Shown here piece after piece: positions 45,151 to 57,309 of a stretch of 64,000 nucleotides of DNA. The stretch comes from Homalodisca vitripennis (lineage: Eukaryota; Arthropoda; Insecta; Hemiptera; Cicadellidae): NCBI RefSeq assembly GCF_021130785.1, contig NC_060214.1, positions 41,585,001 to 41,649,000 of the forward strand, given 5' to 3'. The notes under the pieces were generated by a model that was not told the origin of the DNA, did not search any database, and was given only the letters and a program-made list of their open reading frames with translations. The position numbers and the translations under genes were made by a program. The stretch's first letter is position 1, and each line of letters starts with the position of its first letter.

Positions 45151-47149
45151 TCAATAACGCACTTTCGGTTACTTAGTAGTCGTGATTTTTTGTTATTACC
45201 ATTCAAACTGTTGTACGATTTGGTGGACGTCGAAACGTTACAATTAATGGATTAAAGTTCACTATATTAATTAATAAGCGTTATATTTCTTCATCTTGTT
45301 AGAATTATTGAAACTATATATTGTATTTAACGTTAAAAAGATAAATATTTTAGTCTTTATAGAATTAGCTTGGGTGAAACAAAGGTATTTCATATGGTTC
45401 TTGTAATTTCTCTGCAAAGTGATTCGTAACATAATATATTTCTCAGTTGGCTAAAGTTTGTTTCAACTGTTTGAATTCAGCAGTTGGTCTGGCCGTGAAC
45501 GACTGACCTCAGCTGTTAAGTATTCAACTTACATCATTAGTATTCAGTCTGCTGACTCCAAATATTCCATACACTTTTTGGTTACCATTATAATATATTT
45601 ATAGTTCATAAATTTTCGTGAATTTTCTGAAATATTTTTAACTATCAATTTAGCGTTTAAAATATTATAATTAGGGCTTGGAAAAGCATAGTTTCTACAT
45701 GTCTGTGTCCTGTCCCAACAATATATCAAGAATAGTTTGTTCACATATAGACTCTTTCTATGAAACCTATTTATACAGTCTGATCCAAGTCGCGCACATA
45801 AAAATAAATGTATCTAACCACATTGTCTGTAGTATTATTCAGTTTACTGCTTTGTAAATATTAAGTTTTTTCAATAGCAGCGAATTTTTATTGTTGAACG
45901 GTATTTATCAACCTGATCATATGCTCATTGTGTTAAAACATATCATGCGAATGTAAGTAATTTGTGTATACTAAAAATAATTAAAGTCCGTAAAATATAT
46001 TTTGGTTCATAGATTCCTTTTTTCGTTTTACTACTCAATTACTTTTTTTATATGTGTTACTTAATTGCCACTCTGTATATAGGCTACAATGAGTTTGATC
46101 GCTATGTATATCACTTTATGGGATTTGGGTGGGCGGTAGGGAGCAATGTTTCTCATAAGTGATCATGATGGTAACGAAATTACTGAATATATAATATAAT
46201 ATATATTACAATATGTTATTTTAAAATTCAAAATAGTAACACATTTAGCCTAATCATTGGAATAGGATTATACCACTGATTTCGTAGTGTAAAGTGCAAT
46301 CTGTCTGTATTATCCATCTGTACGATAACTATTGATAGTAAAGTTCCCAGAGAATTGAAACGAATATAAGTTGGACGATTCCAATGTTATAATCTACGAA
46401 GAACCCTTTTGGACTAAAAAAAACACTAAAAATCTTGTTAACGGTCAATTAATATGTTAAAATATCTTAAAAAATTATCTAATATAAACATTAGAACTAT
46501 TTATACATTTAAAATTTTATATTTATAATTATCATTTCAAAATTACAACCACTTATTGAAACAAAAGTTCAATAATAATCATTTAGTGAGTTTATTTTTG
46601 TTTTTAAACCATTCCTGTACTTAACAAGACGTTATTAGGAAATGCTTCATAGTAAAGTTGTTAGTAACTGCAAGTATCACAAAAACCTTACTTAGGTGAA
46701 AGGCAACGATGTTAGCAGAAGGTTGAGTTGAGTGTGGAAGTTAATTAAAGGCTGGTTTTGTTGGTCAGGTTTAATCCTGCAGGAAAGAAACCGTTACTGT
46801 TTAAATTACCTCTCTAAGCATTATAAAGTTCAGTAAGAGAATGTACACATACCACAGAGATTTCTTCTCCTGAATCATATTTAGTATTGTGAAATAATTA
46901 ACTCCTAGAGCAATGAGTATAAATAAACGTTTTTTTCACACTTTCTTTATTACTGTCATTAGATAAAACCGGAGGGGTTTTAAATACTCATCAATCCTGC
47001 AATAGATTGTTCTGTTATAAGATTACTCACAGATAAATCAAACATAAGTTAAACTTAACATTATTAGACCAATTCTTTTAATGCTTCAAAATACCAGCTT
47101 TGACCCTAGCAGTTAATGAAAGTATCACTTATTTATTGTGAATCTAAAG

Positions 47150-47150
<1 letters not shown>

Positions 47151-47218
<68 letters not shown>
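47151..47218. repeat. (TA)n microsatellite, about 68 bp
   Basis: The longest pure TA tract in the window. Confidence 0.97.
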
Positions 47219-47222
<4 letters not shown>

Positions 47223-47469
47223 GAAAACAGGTTTTTGTTATAAAAACACGACGTGTTGCTTAACAGGCTTCGATTAGGTTAATTCAATGTAATATTTTAA
47301 GTTTATAGCTCATTTTATCATGTAAAGATAGAGCTATTTACAATCATACGGCAAAGAAACTCTAAATTTACTGGCAAACGAAAGAGAGTAAAAATGTGAC
47401 ACCCTTCAATGACACGTTCAGCAAAATTATATATATGGACATGCATCTACAGTGAACTCATTTTTATAC

Positions 47470-47540
47470 ATGCAGATATGAAGTTTCATGCCAAAATTTA
47501 AGTCTACTTATGAAACATTTTACGAGTTGTCTTGAGGTAT
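47470..47540 (+). repeat. Dispersed repeat, module C-like copy
   Basis: ATGAAGTTTCATGCCAAAAT and TTAAGTCTACTTATGAAACA resemble the same part of the copies at 23.64 and 59.28 kb. Confidence 0.4.
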
Positions 47541-47708
47541 AAATCGATATGTACATGATGAATTCACACTTATTTTATTAAAATAGGTTTATTATTAGTA
47601 TATAGTAAAGGTCTACAAATAAAGACACTATAAAATGATGTTCAATATGTTGACATAATTCAACATAAGTTTTTATGGGCCACATGCTTAAACATTGGTT
47701 TTTATAGG

Positions 47709-48987
47709 TACAACGACTTGGATTGTTGATATTAATACTCCAGAGTATTAATATTTAAATCATCAATAATACATCCAAGACGATATAAAATATTTTTTTG
47801 ATTAGTAAAGATTCTAGTGAATATTAAGTACAATGTATTACTAAATTTGTTAACTATTAAATATTATCTGGTTTGTCTAAAATAAAAATCACAGTTCTAA
47901 ATAAAAACAATGGATTTATTTTTTAACTGGAAAAATAATAAGTTCAACGTTTCAGAATTTTTATCACTCTATTTTCCGCAAAGAATTGACAAACCTTTTT
48001 GTAAATTTGAAAATTCCTTTGGCAAGAAATAAAAATATTAATCAAATATATCAAACTAAAAATCAGAGCTCTCTTCTAAAATAAAATAATAAAGTTTTAA
48101 AATAAGAATGAAATACCACTTGGAAATAATAAAAATAAAAATGTTCACTTCTAAGTTCACTCAAAATTCAAAATAAAAATTTCAACTTCTCTTTACACTA
48201 TTTGAACCTTAACTTTCAAGTCTCTGCAATTCAGATTACAAGTCTCTCTCTAACAATTATTAAAGTTCAGTTAATTTTCAATTAATAATTAACAATAAAA
48301 CAGTTTCAGTTAAATATTAATAAATTACTACCTTTTCAAATCTCAATTTATTAAAGTTATTAACAAAGTTCAATTTTAATTCACTTCCCTTGCAAGCATG
48401 AACCAAATGTAACTGGTATGATTCTATTATGCTCTATTGTTCTTCGAGAATAAGTTATTCAGATTGCTGTGTAGTTTCTATGAATTTAATTTTTTCCCTA
48501 TAAAAAATACAACAAAATTAATTTAAAATCAGATCAGGATGACTATTTCAATAAAACGTACAATAAAGTGGTGCTTACCTCAAAATCACTCGCGGAAAAA
48601 AATTTTAGAAAAACGGCGCACTGCAATTAACTTTACTCACGAAAATAACCAAAAGAAGGGCGAAAATTATGAGCGGGCGCTTAAATACTTCCCTTTCCAA
48701 TCACCTTTGCAGGACATCCGTATAGCTCTCTCATTGGTCCAGCTGTTTTAAACCAGGAGAACAATACTCACAATAAGACAAGTTCTAATCAATTCAAGGC
48801 AGTCAACCTGCCTTCCTAACAATTTAAAACTACCAGTGCTAACTTGCCAAAGGATTACATGTTCGATTTTACCCTGAAATTTCACAATCTAATCTAAAAT
48901 TAAGTCCCAATATTTCGATCCCAAAATTTTTATTTAATTTAAGTGTTAATTAAAAAAATAAATCAATGTAGCTTTAAAAACGCTACA
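47709..48987 (+). mobile_element. LTR-like repeat, copy 2, with 5-bp target duplication
   Basis: It is homologous to copy 1 but has roughly 200 extra bases in the middle (about 48,145-48,360). It begins TACAACGACTTGG and ends AAAACGCTACA, and is flanked by a perfect ATAGG repeat (47,704-47,708 and 48,988-48,992). The 5-bp duplication and near TG/CA ends fit a solo LTR left after recombination between the two LTRs of a retrotransposon. There is no coding content of note. Confidence 0.6.
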
Positions 48988-49529
48988 ATAGGCCACATGC
49001 TAAAGGCTGTCTGTCTGTCCACTCGATATCTCACAAACAAACTGAACTATGGAATTCAAAATTTGCAGAGATATACGAGAAACACAGATATAAATGAAGG
49101 TGCTTGTGTCCTTTTTGACAGAGCATTAGCTCAAATATTTTTAAATTCGTCTCATGGCAACTAAATAGCAGGAAAATTAATTTGTAAAAAAAAACAAAAA
49201 ACTGATTAAATCATACGACATTCGAACATTAGATATTTTTATTCATACACTTAAAAGATGAAATAATAAAGTTAAAATCAATGCTAATAGTTGGTGACAA
49301 GACTTTTTTTCAGCCCACTCTTGCTCTGTGGCGGTCTTCATAGTTCACCGGAACATTTATCATTTAAATATTGCTACTAACCCAACCAAATTTTCAAACA
49401 TTTGGATGTTTCATGTTATAAGAGGTCTATAAAACTATTACGTCTGTAACCTTCAAATTCTGTAAGAAAAGCCTTTTCTACATATTAGAGAAGTCAAGTC
49501 TAACTATGGAATTTTGCTAAGCGTTACAT

Positions 49530-49590
49530 TTTGCATGCAAACTCAACGAAACCTATTACACGACACGTGATCTGGCATAATTCGTACAAT
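49530..49590 (+). repeat. Dispersed repeat, module B copy
   Basis: TGCATGCAAACTCAACGAAA, then CCTATTACACGACACGTGAT. It is close to the copies at 2.3 and 62.35 kb. Confidence 0.5.
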
Positions 49591-49844
49591 GTTTACAGTG
49601 AGCTATAATGATCACAATGTACAGATTTCCTTGAATGACAACGATTCCAATGTTCTTAATGCCAGTAGAGCCTGATTACATTAATTGCTTTGCAGACATG
49701 AAGAAGATCAGGATTACTGGAAATAACAATGTCAGTGAACAAGAGGAACATTTTGGCTGGGTATAAAGTATTAACCTAGCTGATTACATGTGCAGCTATA
49801 ATGCTATAAATACATAGCAATGAATCCTAGAGCCTAATGACGAA

Positions 49845-49910
49845 AGTTGGAAACCCAACAGGTGAGGCCATTTGTTTCACCACTAGACCGCTCTTAAACA
49901 ACAGCACGGC
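49845..49910 (-). repeat. Possible tRNA-derived SINE head
   Basis: On the minus strand CGGTCTAGTGG (complement of 49,880-49,890) is a good A box, and GGGTTTCCAAC (complement of 49,847-49,857) is a degenerate B box at tRNA-like spacing. It is not a functional tRNA gene. Confidence 0.3.
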
Positions 49911-51098
49911 TGGCCACAGCATTCAGTCGGTCTGTGTTGGTTAGCCAACTCTGGAATTTCAGTTGAGCGCTACATTAGTTGAACGAAATCATCTTACTAC
50001 CATTAGTTGCTTTCGAAGACTATCTAGCCATTTAAACAATATTCGTTCAAGATTGTTTTAAGTAAGTACATTTGTGTAAAAAGCAAAACTGCTCCGATAG
50101 TATATGGTGTACCTTTTCTGCAACATGCTAACTTTCGGTATTGTGTAGCCCAACTAATAAATACTAAACTTGATTTACTGATTCGAGAAGGCGTAAAGGG
50201 AATGAAACTTATATGCCTTCCACCTATAGATTATGTACTGATATCCTCAATACTGATAGTTTTAATTGATATAATCTTAGAAATTTGATGGGTTCAAAGA
50301 CACCACATCTATTCCACGAGGCTAAAACACCTGTACATGTCTTGTTCCACCCAGTAAAGATAACATAGTTTAATCTGGAAAAGTAACGTGTTTCCAGCTT
50401 ATAGGTATACAAAAGCCTGCAAAGTGATGAATTTACGAGTAGTATATATCTTCATAAACATATATTATTAATATACATACACAATCTAATTAAACTGTAA
50501 ACAGCAGTATAGAAACAAATATGAAGTGTAATGTATTATATGTGGTGAGTTGTTTTGTCATATGTCACGTGCATGTGACTTGGTTTGTCTGACATATTTG
50601 TCATACGCGCTAATGTTTTTATAAATCATTAGTAAATTTTTCTGACACAAAATTTGTGTATGTATCAGGGTCACACATATACTCGATCAATTGGTCATCT
50701 CTGAGAGATAAAGGAAACAGTTTAACGTAGTATAGTATTCTGTAAGTTATAATCTTACATACGTGTTTCATTATATTATGCAAAATATTGAGAAGTGAAT
50801 CGTAACTAAATTCCATCTAAGTGTAACGCTTCAACGAAGAAGCCTCAATACAATAAAAAATGTCTCCAGTATTGTTCAAGAAAATTAATGGTAGTAATTA
50901 CTATAATTGGAAGTCTGTCATGGTTTAGTAGGTGCTTTACATAATGAATCGTACTTTGAGTCGGCAACTTGAGCTGTAAACAGAAAATACAACGTCTCAT
51001 TTTCCTGTAAAGTACGTATTAACTTTATAGAGTACAATCTTGATAACCATTTTAGTATTTGAAAAATAAATCAACCATACAACTCGAGAGAATATTTA

Positions 51099-51104
<6 letters not shown>

Positions 51105-51156
<52 letters not shown>
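51105..51156. repeat. (TA)n microsatellite
   Basis: About 50 bp of TA just downstream of the 3' side of the Penelope-like remnant. Confidence 0.95.
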
Positions 51157-51160
<4 letters not shown>

Positions 51161-51379
51161 CACTTATTTAAATTAAAAAACAAAGATTATAAGGCTTCTA
51201 TATATTTTGTGGGATTTGATACCCACATCTTTGGGAAGCATAATATAAATATGAAGAAAACAAGAAACACAACAAATAAAATGAAAAATAACCAAAAATG
51301 TAAATACGCAACTAAAACATTCAAAAACCCAGCTGATATATCATTAATGGCACAGATGGCTAATTGGAAAAGTTAAATT

Positions 51380-52509
51380 TATCTTAAATTTAGACCATTT
51401 GGGTATTTTGATTTTAAAAGTAATTGATGTGCTTGGTCCAGATTTTTAAATTTTATCTATTTAAATTTTCTTCAGGACAAGGGAAGACCTTATTGATTCC
51501 TTTAAGGTTATAACATTCTTCAATTTTGTTTTTTTTTGTGCTCAGCAGTATGTTTGGCCAATGGCTTCTCCTTGTCTTTATGGAAAATACGAGGTAGCTA
51601 TCAAAGGCTCGTATCAAATCTGTGCCTTGTTATTCTGACTCTAAGTTGGTTAGATGTTTATCCAATGTACGGTTTGTTACAAAATTTACAATTAATTTGG
51701 TAAATTACATTCTTAGAGTCACATTTTACTTTGCCAATGATGGGATAAGTTAAACCTGTTACGTTACTTTTACATTCCCTAGAGTTTTTCATAATTTTCC
51801 AAGAACCGCAACGTGGTTTGTTGCACGGTTCACATCCATTAGTAACGGGTTGGTGTAATTTAGGTAGTTTAGGTTAGACAAGTTTGTTTTTTAAAATTTG
51901 GAGGTTTTCGAAATATTACTCTAGGTGCTTTAGCCATAAAAGTTTGGGTATCTGGAGAGGAAAGTAGGACATTATGGGCAATTTTAATAATACTGTTAAT
52001 TTTCTGTAGTCCAGGAAAAACTGTGTAATAAACTTTGGTTGTGTTTTATAATTGAAGCTTGCTGGATGTTTTGGTTAGTTTATTCGATTTTTTAAAATTT
52101 TGTCTGGGTAATTTAAATGTTTAAAACTGTTGCTTAATTTTTTCAATGTAATTTAAGTAGTCTATATCATTGCTGCATAGCTTCTTGGCTCTATAGATAA
52201 ACTTTTTGAAATAGAATTTTTTATGTATATATATATATATATATATATATACTATATATATATATATATGTATTGGATGGCAACTTGAAAAATTTAGATA
52301 GTTCATTGTGTTTGCTGTTTTAACATGCAATTTTGTTTTTATGTGGCCTGATTCTAAGAAATTTCTAAATCTAAAAAAGTTATTATAACATCAGAATAGT
52401 TCCATGTAAACTTCAAAGGAGAACTCTTGAAGATTCTTCAAACATTCTTGCAAAGATTTCATTCCAAGATGCCATATGAAAAATACGTCATCGAGGAAAC
52501 GAAAAAAAT

Positions 52510-52511
<2 letters not shown>
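51380..52511 (-). pseudogene. Penelope-like element: RT end plus GIY-YIG endonuclease
   Basis: The minus-strand frames, broken by many stops and shifts, spell Penelope-type blocks in order. RFLDDVFFIWHLGMKSLQ (about 52,505-52,450) has the LDD-F-IW box of Penelope RT. FLDLEI follows, then KTKLHVKTANTMNYLNFSSC and HPIH (about 52,325-52,270). After a (TA)n insertion come RAKKLCSNDIDYLNYI and RVIFRKPPNFK. The linker carries GCEPCNKPRCGSW (about 51,840-51,790). The endonuclease then reads NVIYQINCKFCNKPYIG and RVRITRHRF (about 51,710-51,610), the GIY-YIG signature, then KPLAKHTAEH. Only about the last 375 codons of an ORF usually over 800 codons remain. The upstream edge falls at a second (TA)n tract. 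No longer functional. Confidence 0.8.
52225..52270. repeat. (TA)n tract inside the Penelope remnant
   Basis: It lies between the HPIH motif and the following RT tail on the minus strand and adds a run of I and Y codons. It expanded inside former coding sequence. Confidence 0.9.

Positions 52512-52554
<43 letters not shown>
52512..52554. repeat. (TA)n tract at the edge of the Penelope remnant
   Basis: The recognisable RT ends exactly where this tract begins, so the 5' truncation point coincides with a TA-rich site. Confidence 0.9.
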
Positions 52555-52556
<2 letters not shown>

Positions 52557-55500
52557 TACTACTAATTAGTTATTAGTTAGTAGATTAGTTTAACTCTCTA
52601 CAAGGATGCATACTATCTTACTTGTCATTTTGCTCGTTGTTATTGTTCCTGTCCGTTTTTATAATGTATGAGTATCTGTGAGTATGAGAAGCGGTACATC
52701 ACTAACAACAAGTATTTAGATGTTGAGCTACTAACATACACGTGGGAGAGTACTGTACCCAACCCTTATTGACTGGAAGTGGCTGAAAGAGATCTAGTAG
52801 CCTACTATTCTTCTTTTAACGTACAGCCAACTATACCTCATGTAATATCGACAGGACGCAGCTCCTACCAATAATCTAACGGATCCTGAATAGTCCATCA
52901 CTTCGGGAAAAGGTGGTAAGAGCCTTATAGGGTTAAGTGCATTTTCTTCTCATAAGAAAAAAAAATACCAAAAAGTACTTGTTAGTCATTAAAATATATA
53001 TCTCTTATTTATGCTTTGAAAAAGATTTAGGAGGATTTCTTAGTTGAAAGAGCGAAGCAGTTTTTTTCAAGGAAATCTATGAACCACAATACATCCCTAA
53101 AAAACATTTTATGAATAAATATGCAATAATAAACCTTTTTAACACGTTTTGAAATATTTTTTATTTTGTACAATGTACATTTCAAATTCTAAGAATTCAT
53201 CATCAGTCACTTGTATGTTCATGTAAGTGCATGTGTATTTTTAATATATTCTGGGTAATTTGAATAACGATTCACACTTATTATATAAACTGAAACGTAT
53301 ATGAATATATTGGCATGTGATGCATACTACGTGTGTTTTACATGTAAGTAGAACAGTCTACCATAGCAGCGTGCAAGCCATTATCAACACTCTCTGTGAG
53401 TTGATGTATTATTCATATTGAGGGAGCAAATGGGTGCTGGGTTTAGGTATATAAAAGTAGACAACTTTACCTTGCATAATTAAATAACAATTTTTGTTTA
53501 TCAAAAAGGGAAATCGTTATTGTTATTATATTTACTTGTATTTAAATTTTAAAACCAATCATTCCGTTTGTTAGTTGTTTTTTAAAGTACACATACTAAG
53601 TGTAGTTTATCTTTTACTGTCGTCTGGAGCGTAAAGCACCTTTTTCCAGTAAGAGTTTCCAGCCACTTTATGGGAAGTTAGGTGATAAAAATTTGGTTTG
53701 TAATTTGTTTTTAATTATGTTTAAACTTGTTAAAATCCTGAATGGATTTATTGAAAATTTAAAAACAATTAAAAGATAAACTTTACCCAAATACTGCAAT
53801 AAGACAGGGAAAAGTAACTACTACATAGTTAAGTTTTCTAAGAAAGATATGTTTCTAGAAAAATATATTATGCTAAAAAGTCTCCAAAATAGCTTTAAAA
53901 AAATAATTTTCACCTTAGAGTGTGCCCTTTGGCTTCAACCTTGTTTAAAATTAACCCTGGTTATCACAAAATAGACTATTGATGGAAAAATTTTGATTTT
54001 TTACAAATCAAATCAATAATAAGAGATCCGGAACAGTTCCTTGATTTACTTTTTTTATCCGAGGACACGTTTGATTGGTTCTGGCCGTGTTCATTAAATG
54101 TACTTGTAAATAATACGCAATGTAGCTTTAATTTAATACCACTGGTAAATTAAAACCATTTCAATGATCTTAAAACCTATAAGAATCTTCACTCTATGTG
54201 GTTTTTCGTTAAGCTCGCTTTAATATCAAGATCATCCATAAAAAAATCTGAAAAAATACCACCAAAAGAGTGTTTAAAGAAAAACAGATGGAAAGCAGAA
54301 TTTTTTAGCTTCTTGTAGAGTTTTAGGCTTTACTTCACACTACTTATAAATTATGTATTTTTTGCAACTGTAGATAACAGGTAATACATTTCAAACCATA
54401 TGAATGCTCTCGTTACAGAAACAGAAGACATTGATACTTTATATTCCAAGTTAAGTAGATCCAATCTTAATGGCTAAACTTCGCTAAGTAATATAGAAAT
54501 GCCAACTTTGACGACCCGCAGCGAGGTGAGATATTTACGCTGGACTACTCTAACAACTCCATTTCTCTTTGTAAAGCGTTTTATACATATATTTTCAAAT
54601 AATATTATAAAAATGTACTTATATAGTATTATAATTAAGTAATGTTAGTTTTACATAATATTGTAGATTATATATTTTTTTTTTTATTTGCTTGTTTAAA
54701 ATTTAAAATAATTTAATTTAAAATTTTAAACAGTGTATTCTGAACACAGTCCAATGGCTGTCTGGACTAGGGATGGAGCTCTGATTGAAATAAATAAGTT
54801 CAAAAATTAGTCATTTGTATTCAATTTTGTGTCTAGAAAAAACACTGGCTGTCTAAATGGCTACGGTAGGAAAAAGTAAAAAATCATTTCAAAACTTTAC
54901 TAGATAAACTTTTATTTGGTGTGAACAGCTTTCTAACACAATAGAGTAAGGCAATCAAACTCTAGACGAGCCACACACACGAACTTATGCTGCAGAAAAC
55001 GGTACAAAATTCACGTTTTACTTCTTTCGCCAAAATTACATAGTCTTATTGGTCGGTAATTATCAATTGCGTGTTCTGGTCTCAACAGGGTATTTAATAT
55101 GTTCAAGAGGGTTATGTATGACTGTGTGTTACCAAAGTAGGCTCAGAGATAGGTACTGTCTAAATGTATTTGCGCACAATGTCTCGAGAACGAAAAGAGG
55201 TATAAACTTTACGGGACTCTTTATTTCTATAAAGGCATCATGGATGATAGTGATTATCATCTACTCCCAGCCACCATCATCTTAATTTGGCTGAGCGTTA
55301 GTGAACATTTGTCTTATGGTTAACACTATAATGACGCAGAGAACACCGAAGAATAAATAAATTTGTACACAAACTGAATAGTCATGATATGACGTAGTAT
55401 AAGCATACGTAGAGATAGACCTAATACTTTACATATTTAGAGTTTAAAAAGTAACACCTAAAGCTGGTGCAGATTGCTCGAAGGCACTTTATAACAAATA

Positions 55501-55931
55501 TTGACCTAACGGTCTAACTCAACGTGATAAAACGCCAAATTCCCTGATCGTTCGGACGCCTTTGTAGTTAAGGTTGCGTCGCCGAGGCGTTTGGACTTTA
55601 AACTTTTGATCGCTTCCTGCGGCATCAATTCACACAATTTTCGGCGTCTAGTTGTTTTGAATTTCCTTACTTTGTGGTATAGGAAACTTAAAAAAAGTAT
55701 AAATCAAACTGAATTTGATCACGGAATAGCCGATAAATTTGTTATCATTTAAACACAGTACTGTTCTATATTGGTATAACCATACGGCGGCAAGAGCAAT
55801 ATTATTTAAGGCACCTTTTAAAAGGTCGTTTTGAATGGAAATACTTCCTTAGAAAAACTAATCAATATAAAGTCCTCCTCGCAGTACAATTTTTAATGCC
55901 ACTGTAAAAATCAAATGCATTTTAATGAATA
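52555..55931. other. AT-rich noncoding DNA
   Basis: No supported gene. A patch at 54,735-54,800 (CAATGGCTGTCTGGACTAGG, then GAAATAAATAAG) looks like the 3' end of a retroelement but cannot be assigned. A module A repeat lies at 55,290-55,390. The 78-codon frame at 55,049-55,285 has no motif. Confidence 0.5.
55290..55390 (+). repeat. Dispersed repeat, module A copy
   Basis: GGCTGAGCGTTAGTGAACAT, CTTATGGTTAACA and AATAAATAAATTTGTACACA match the start of the composite copy at 58,765. Confidence 0.5.
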
Positions 55932-55933
55932 TA

Positions 55934-57309
55934 CAGTGTCATCGAAAATAATGCCTAGATTTAATAAAATTATAACATCAAAACCTTTCATGTTAAATGA
56001 GTAATTCTTTCACTGGACGATAACTGGTGAACGCAAGTTTTGTTTTTAGTTCGTCTGATTGTGTTTCCCTGTCTTTGTGATGCGCAGACAAGCTGCGCAA
56101 TCGTCAAGGTCAGCCGGCTACAGACCCGCCGCCGCTCAGTACGATGTTGACCGTGCAACAAAAAGCACAGTGCGTAATTTGGTACGCGGAGTCAAAGTCA
56201 ATTGTCAGTGTACAGCGGCTCTTTCGGAGAACATATCCGGGTCAAACAGCACCTGATAACAAAGCTATCGTTCGATGGTTTAACCAGTTTAGGGAAACAG
56301 GGACCGTCGGCAAAAAATCTAGACCAGGCCGGCCAAGAACATCAGAAGAGAATGTTGAGCGTATCCGGCAATCTTGTGTTAAGAGCCCAAAAAAATCCAT
56401 TGCTCGACGAAGTATTCAACTAAACATTCCAAAAACAACAATACAAAATGTACTGCACAAACGGCTAAGACTTCATGCGTATAAAATTCAGATAAAACAG
56501 CAAATAAAACCTACCGACCGCCCTAAACGAACTGAATTTGCAAGTTTTATGTTAAATGAAATTGATGATAATCCAAATTTTTTACAGAGAGTGTTGTTTA
56601 GTGATGAAGCTACGTTTCACATAAATGGATGTGTAAATCGTCACAATTGCCGTGTATGGTGATCGCAACAGCCAAACGAAATCCACGAGTATGTGCGTGA
56701 TTCTCCCAAACTCAATGTGTGGTGCGCGTTATTTCATGACAAAGTTATTGGACCTTTCTTTTTTGTAGAAAAAACCATTACAGGCCTAGTTTACCTGGAC
56801 ATGCTTGAACTGTTTGTGTTCCCCCAATTAGACGATATCGAACAACAGACTGGACAGCGAATCATTTTTATGCAAGATGGGGCTCCACCTCACTACCATC
56901 GCGAGGTACGCGCTGCACTAAACGCACACTTCCCAAACGATTGGATTGGTAGAGCAGCCCCCATTTCATGGCCTCCTAGAAGTCCTGATCTTAATACTTT
57001 GGATTTCTTTTTCTGGGGGTACATAAAAAATATAGTTTACGCAGAAAAGATTCGGGATTTGGACCATCTTTGGGTGCGAATTTCTTCCGCAATCTTAACT
57101 GTTACGCCAGATATGATTGGACGCACGTGGCAGGAAGTTGACTACAGACTTGATATCTGCAGGGCAACGAACGGTGCTCACATTGAAACATACAAAGGTA
57201 TGAAAAAAAATTATTTCTTTCCGCTCATTTTAAGACTACAACCTTTAAATTACCTTTAATAGTTTATGACAGTTATTTAAAATCTAGGCATTATTTTTCG
57301 ATGACCCTG
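55934..57309 (+). mobile_element. Mariner-type DNA transposon, complete length
   Basis: 1,376 bp bounded by TA on both sides (55,932-55,933 and 57,310-57,311). The left end starts CAGTGTCATCGAAAATAATG and the right end, in reverse, CAGGGTCATCGAAAAATAAT. Both continue into GCCTAGATTT. This gives terminal inverted repeats of about 29 bp with one mismatch and one single-base length difference. A single transposase gene fills the centre. All parts of an autonomous element are present apart from one nonsense codon, so this is probably a recent arrival. Confidence 0.92.
56144..57259 (+). pseudogene. Mariner-like transposase with one in-frame stop
   Basis: 371 codons from ATG 56,144 to TAA 57,257, in a single frame and broken only by TGA at 56,660-56,662 (codon 173). 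The N-terminus (residues 1-55) is the helix-turn-helix type seen in this group, ending in WFNQFRETGTVGKKSRPGRP with the GRPR linker. A second DNA-binding half follows. Catalytic aspartates sit in LFSDEATF (D154), FMQDGAPPH (D245) and PRSPDLNTLDFFFWGYI (D282), spaced 90 and 36 residues apart. The stop replaces the residue after NCRVW, where relatives usually have glycine; a one-base change from GGA would explain it. ATG 56,144 gives a typical length; an upstream frame from 56,059 is not needed. The enzyme would bind the terminal repeats and move the element; this copy would make only a truncated protein. Confidence 0.9.

Larger units (their letters stand above)
40559..47703. other. AT-rich noncoding DNA between the two LTR-like copies
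   Basis: About 7.1 kb. This is the size of a retrotransposon interior, but no gag, protease, RT or integrase motif is seen in any frame, so it is not a coding interior. It holds a mariner scrap at 41.7-42.07 kb, a dispersed repeat at 43.4 kb, module copies at 45.06 and 47.48 kb and a long (TA)n tract at 47.15 kb. Confidence 0.6.
48993..51104. other. AT-rich noncoding DNA
   Basis: No supported gene. It includes a module B repeat at 49,530 and a SINE-like head at 49,845, listed separately. Confidence 0.6.

Noticed and set aside
40559..47703. Interior of a full-length LTR retrotransposon between the two LTR-like repeats
   Set aside because: No gag or pol motif in any frame, and the right-hand copy has its own perfect ATAGG duplication, which points to an independent solo LTR.
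56059..56256. Upstream alternative start for the mariner transposase at 56,059
   Set aside because: That frame differs from the transposase frame; ATG 56,144 gives the normal N-terminal helix-turn-helix and length.
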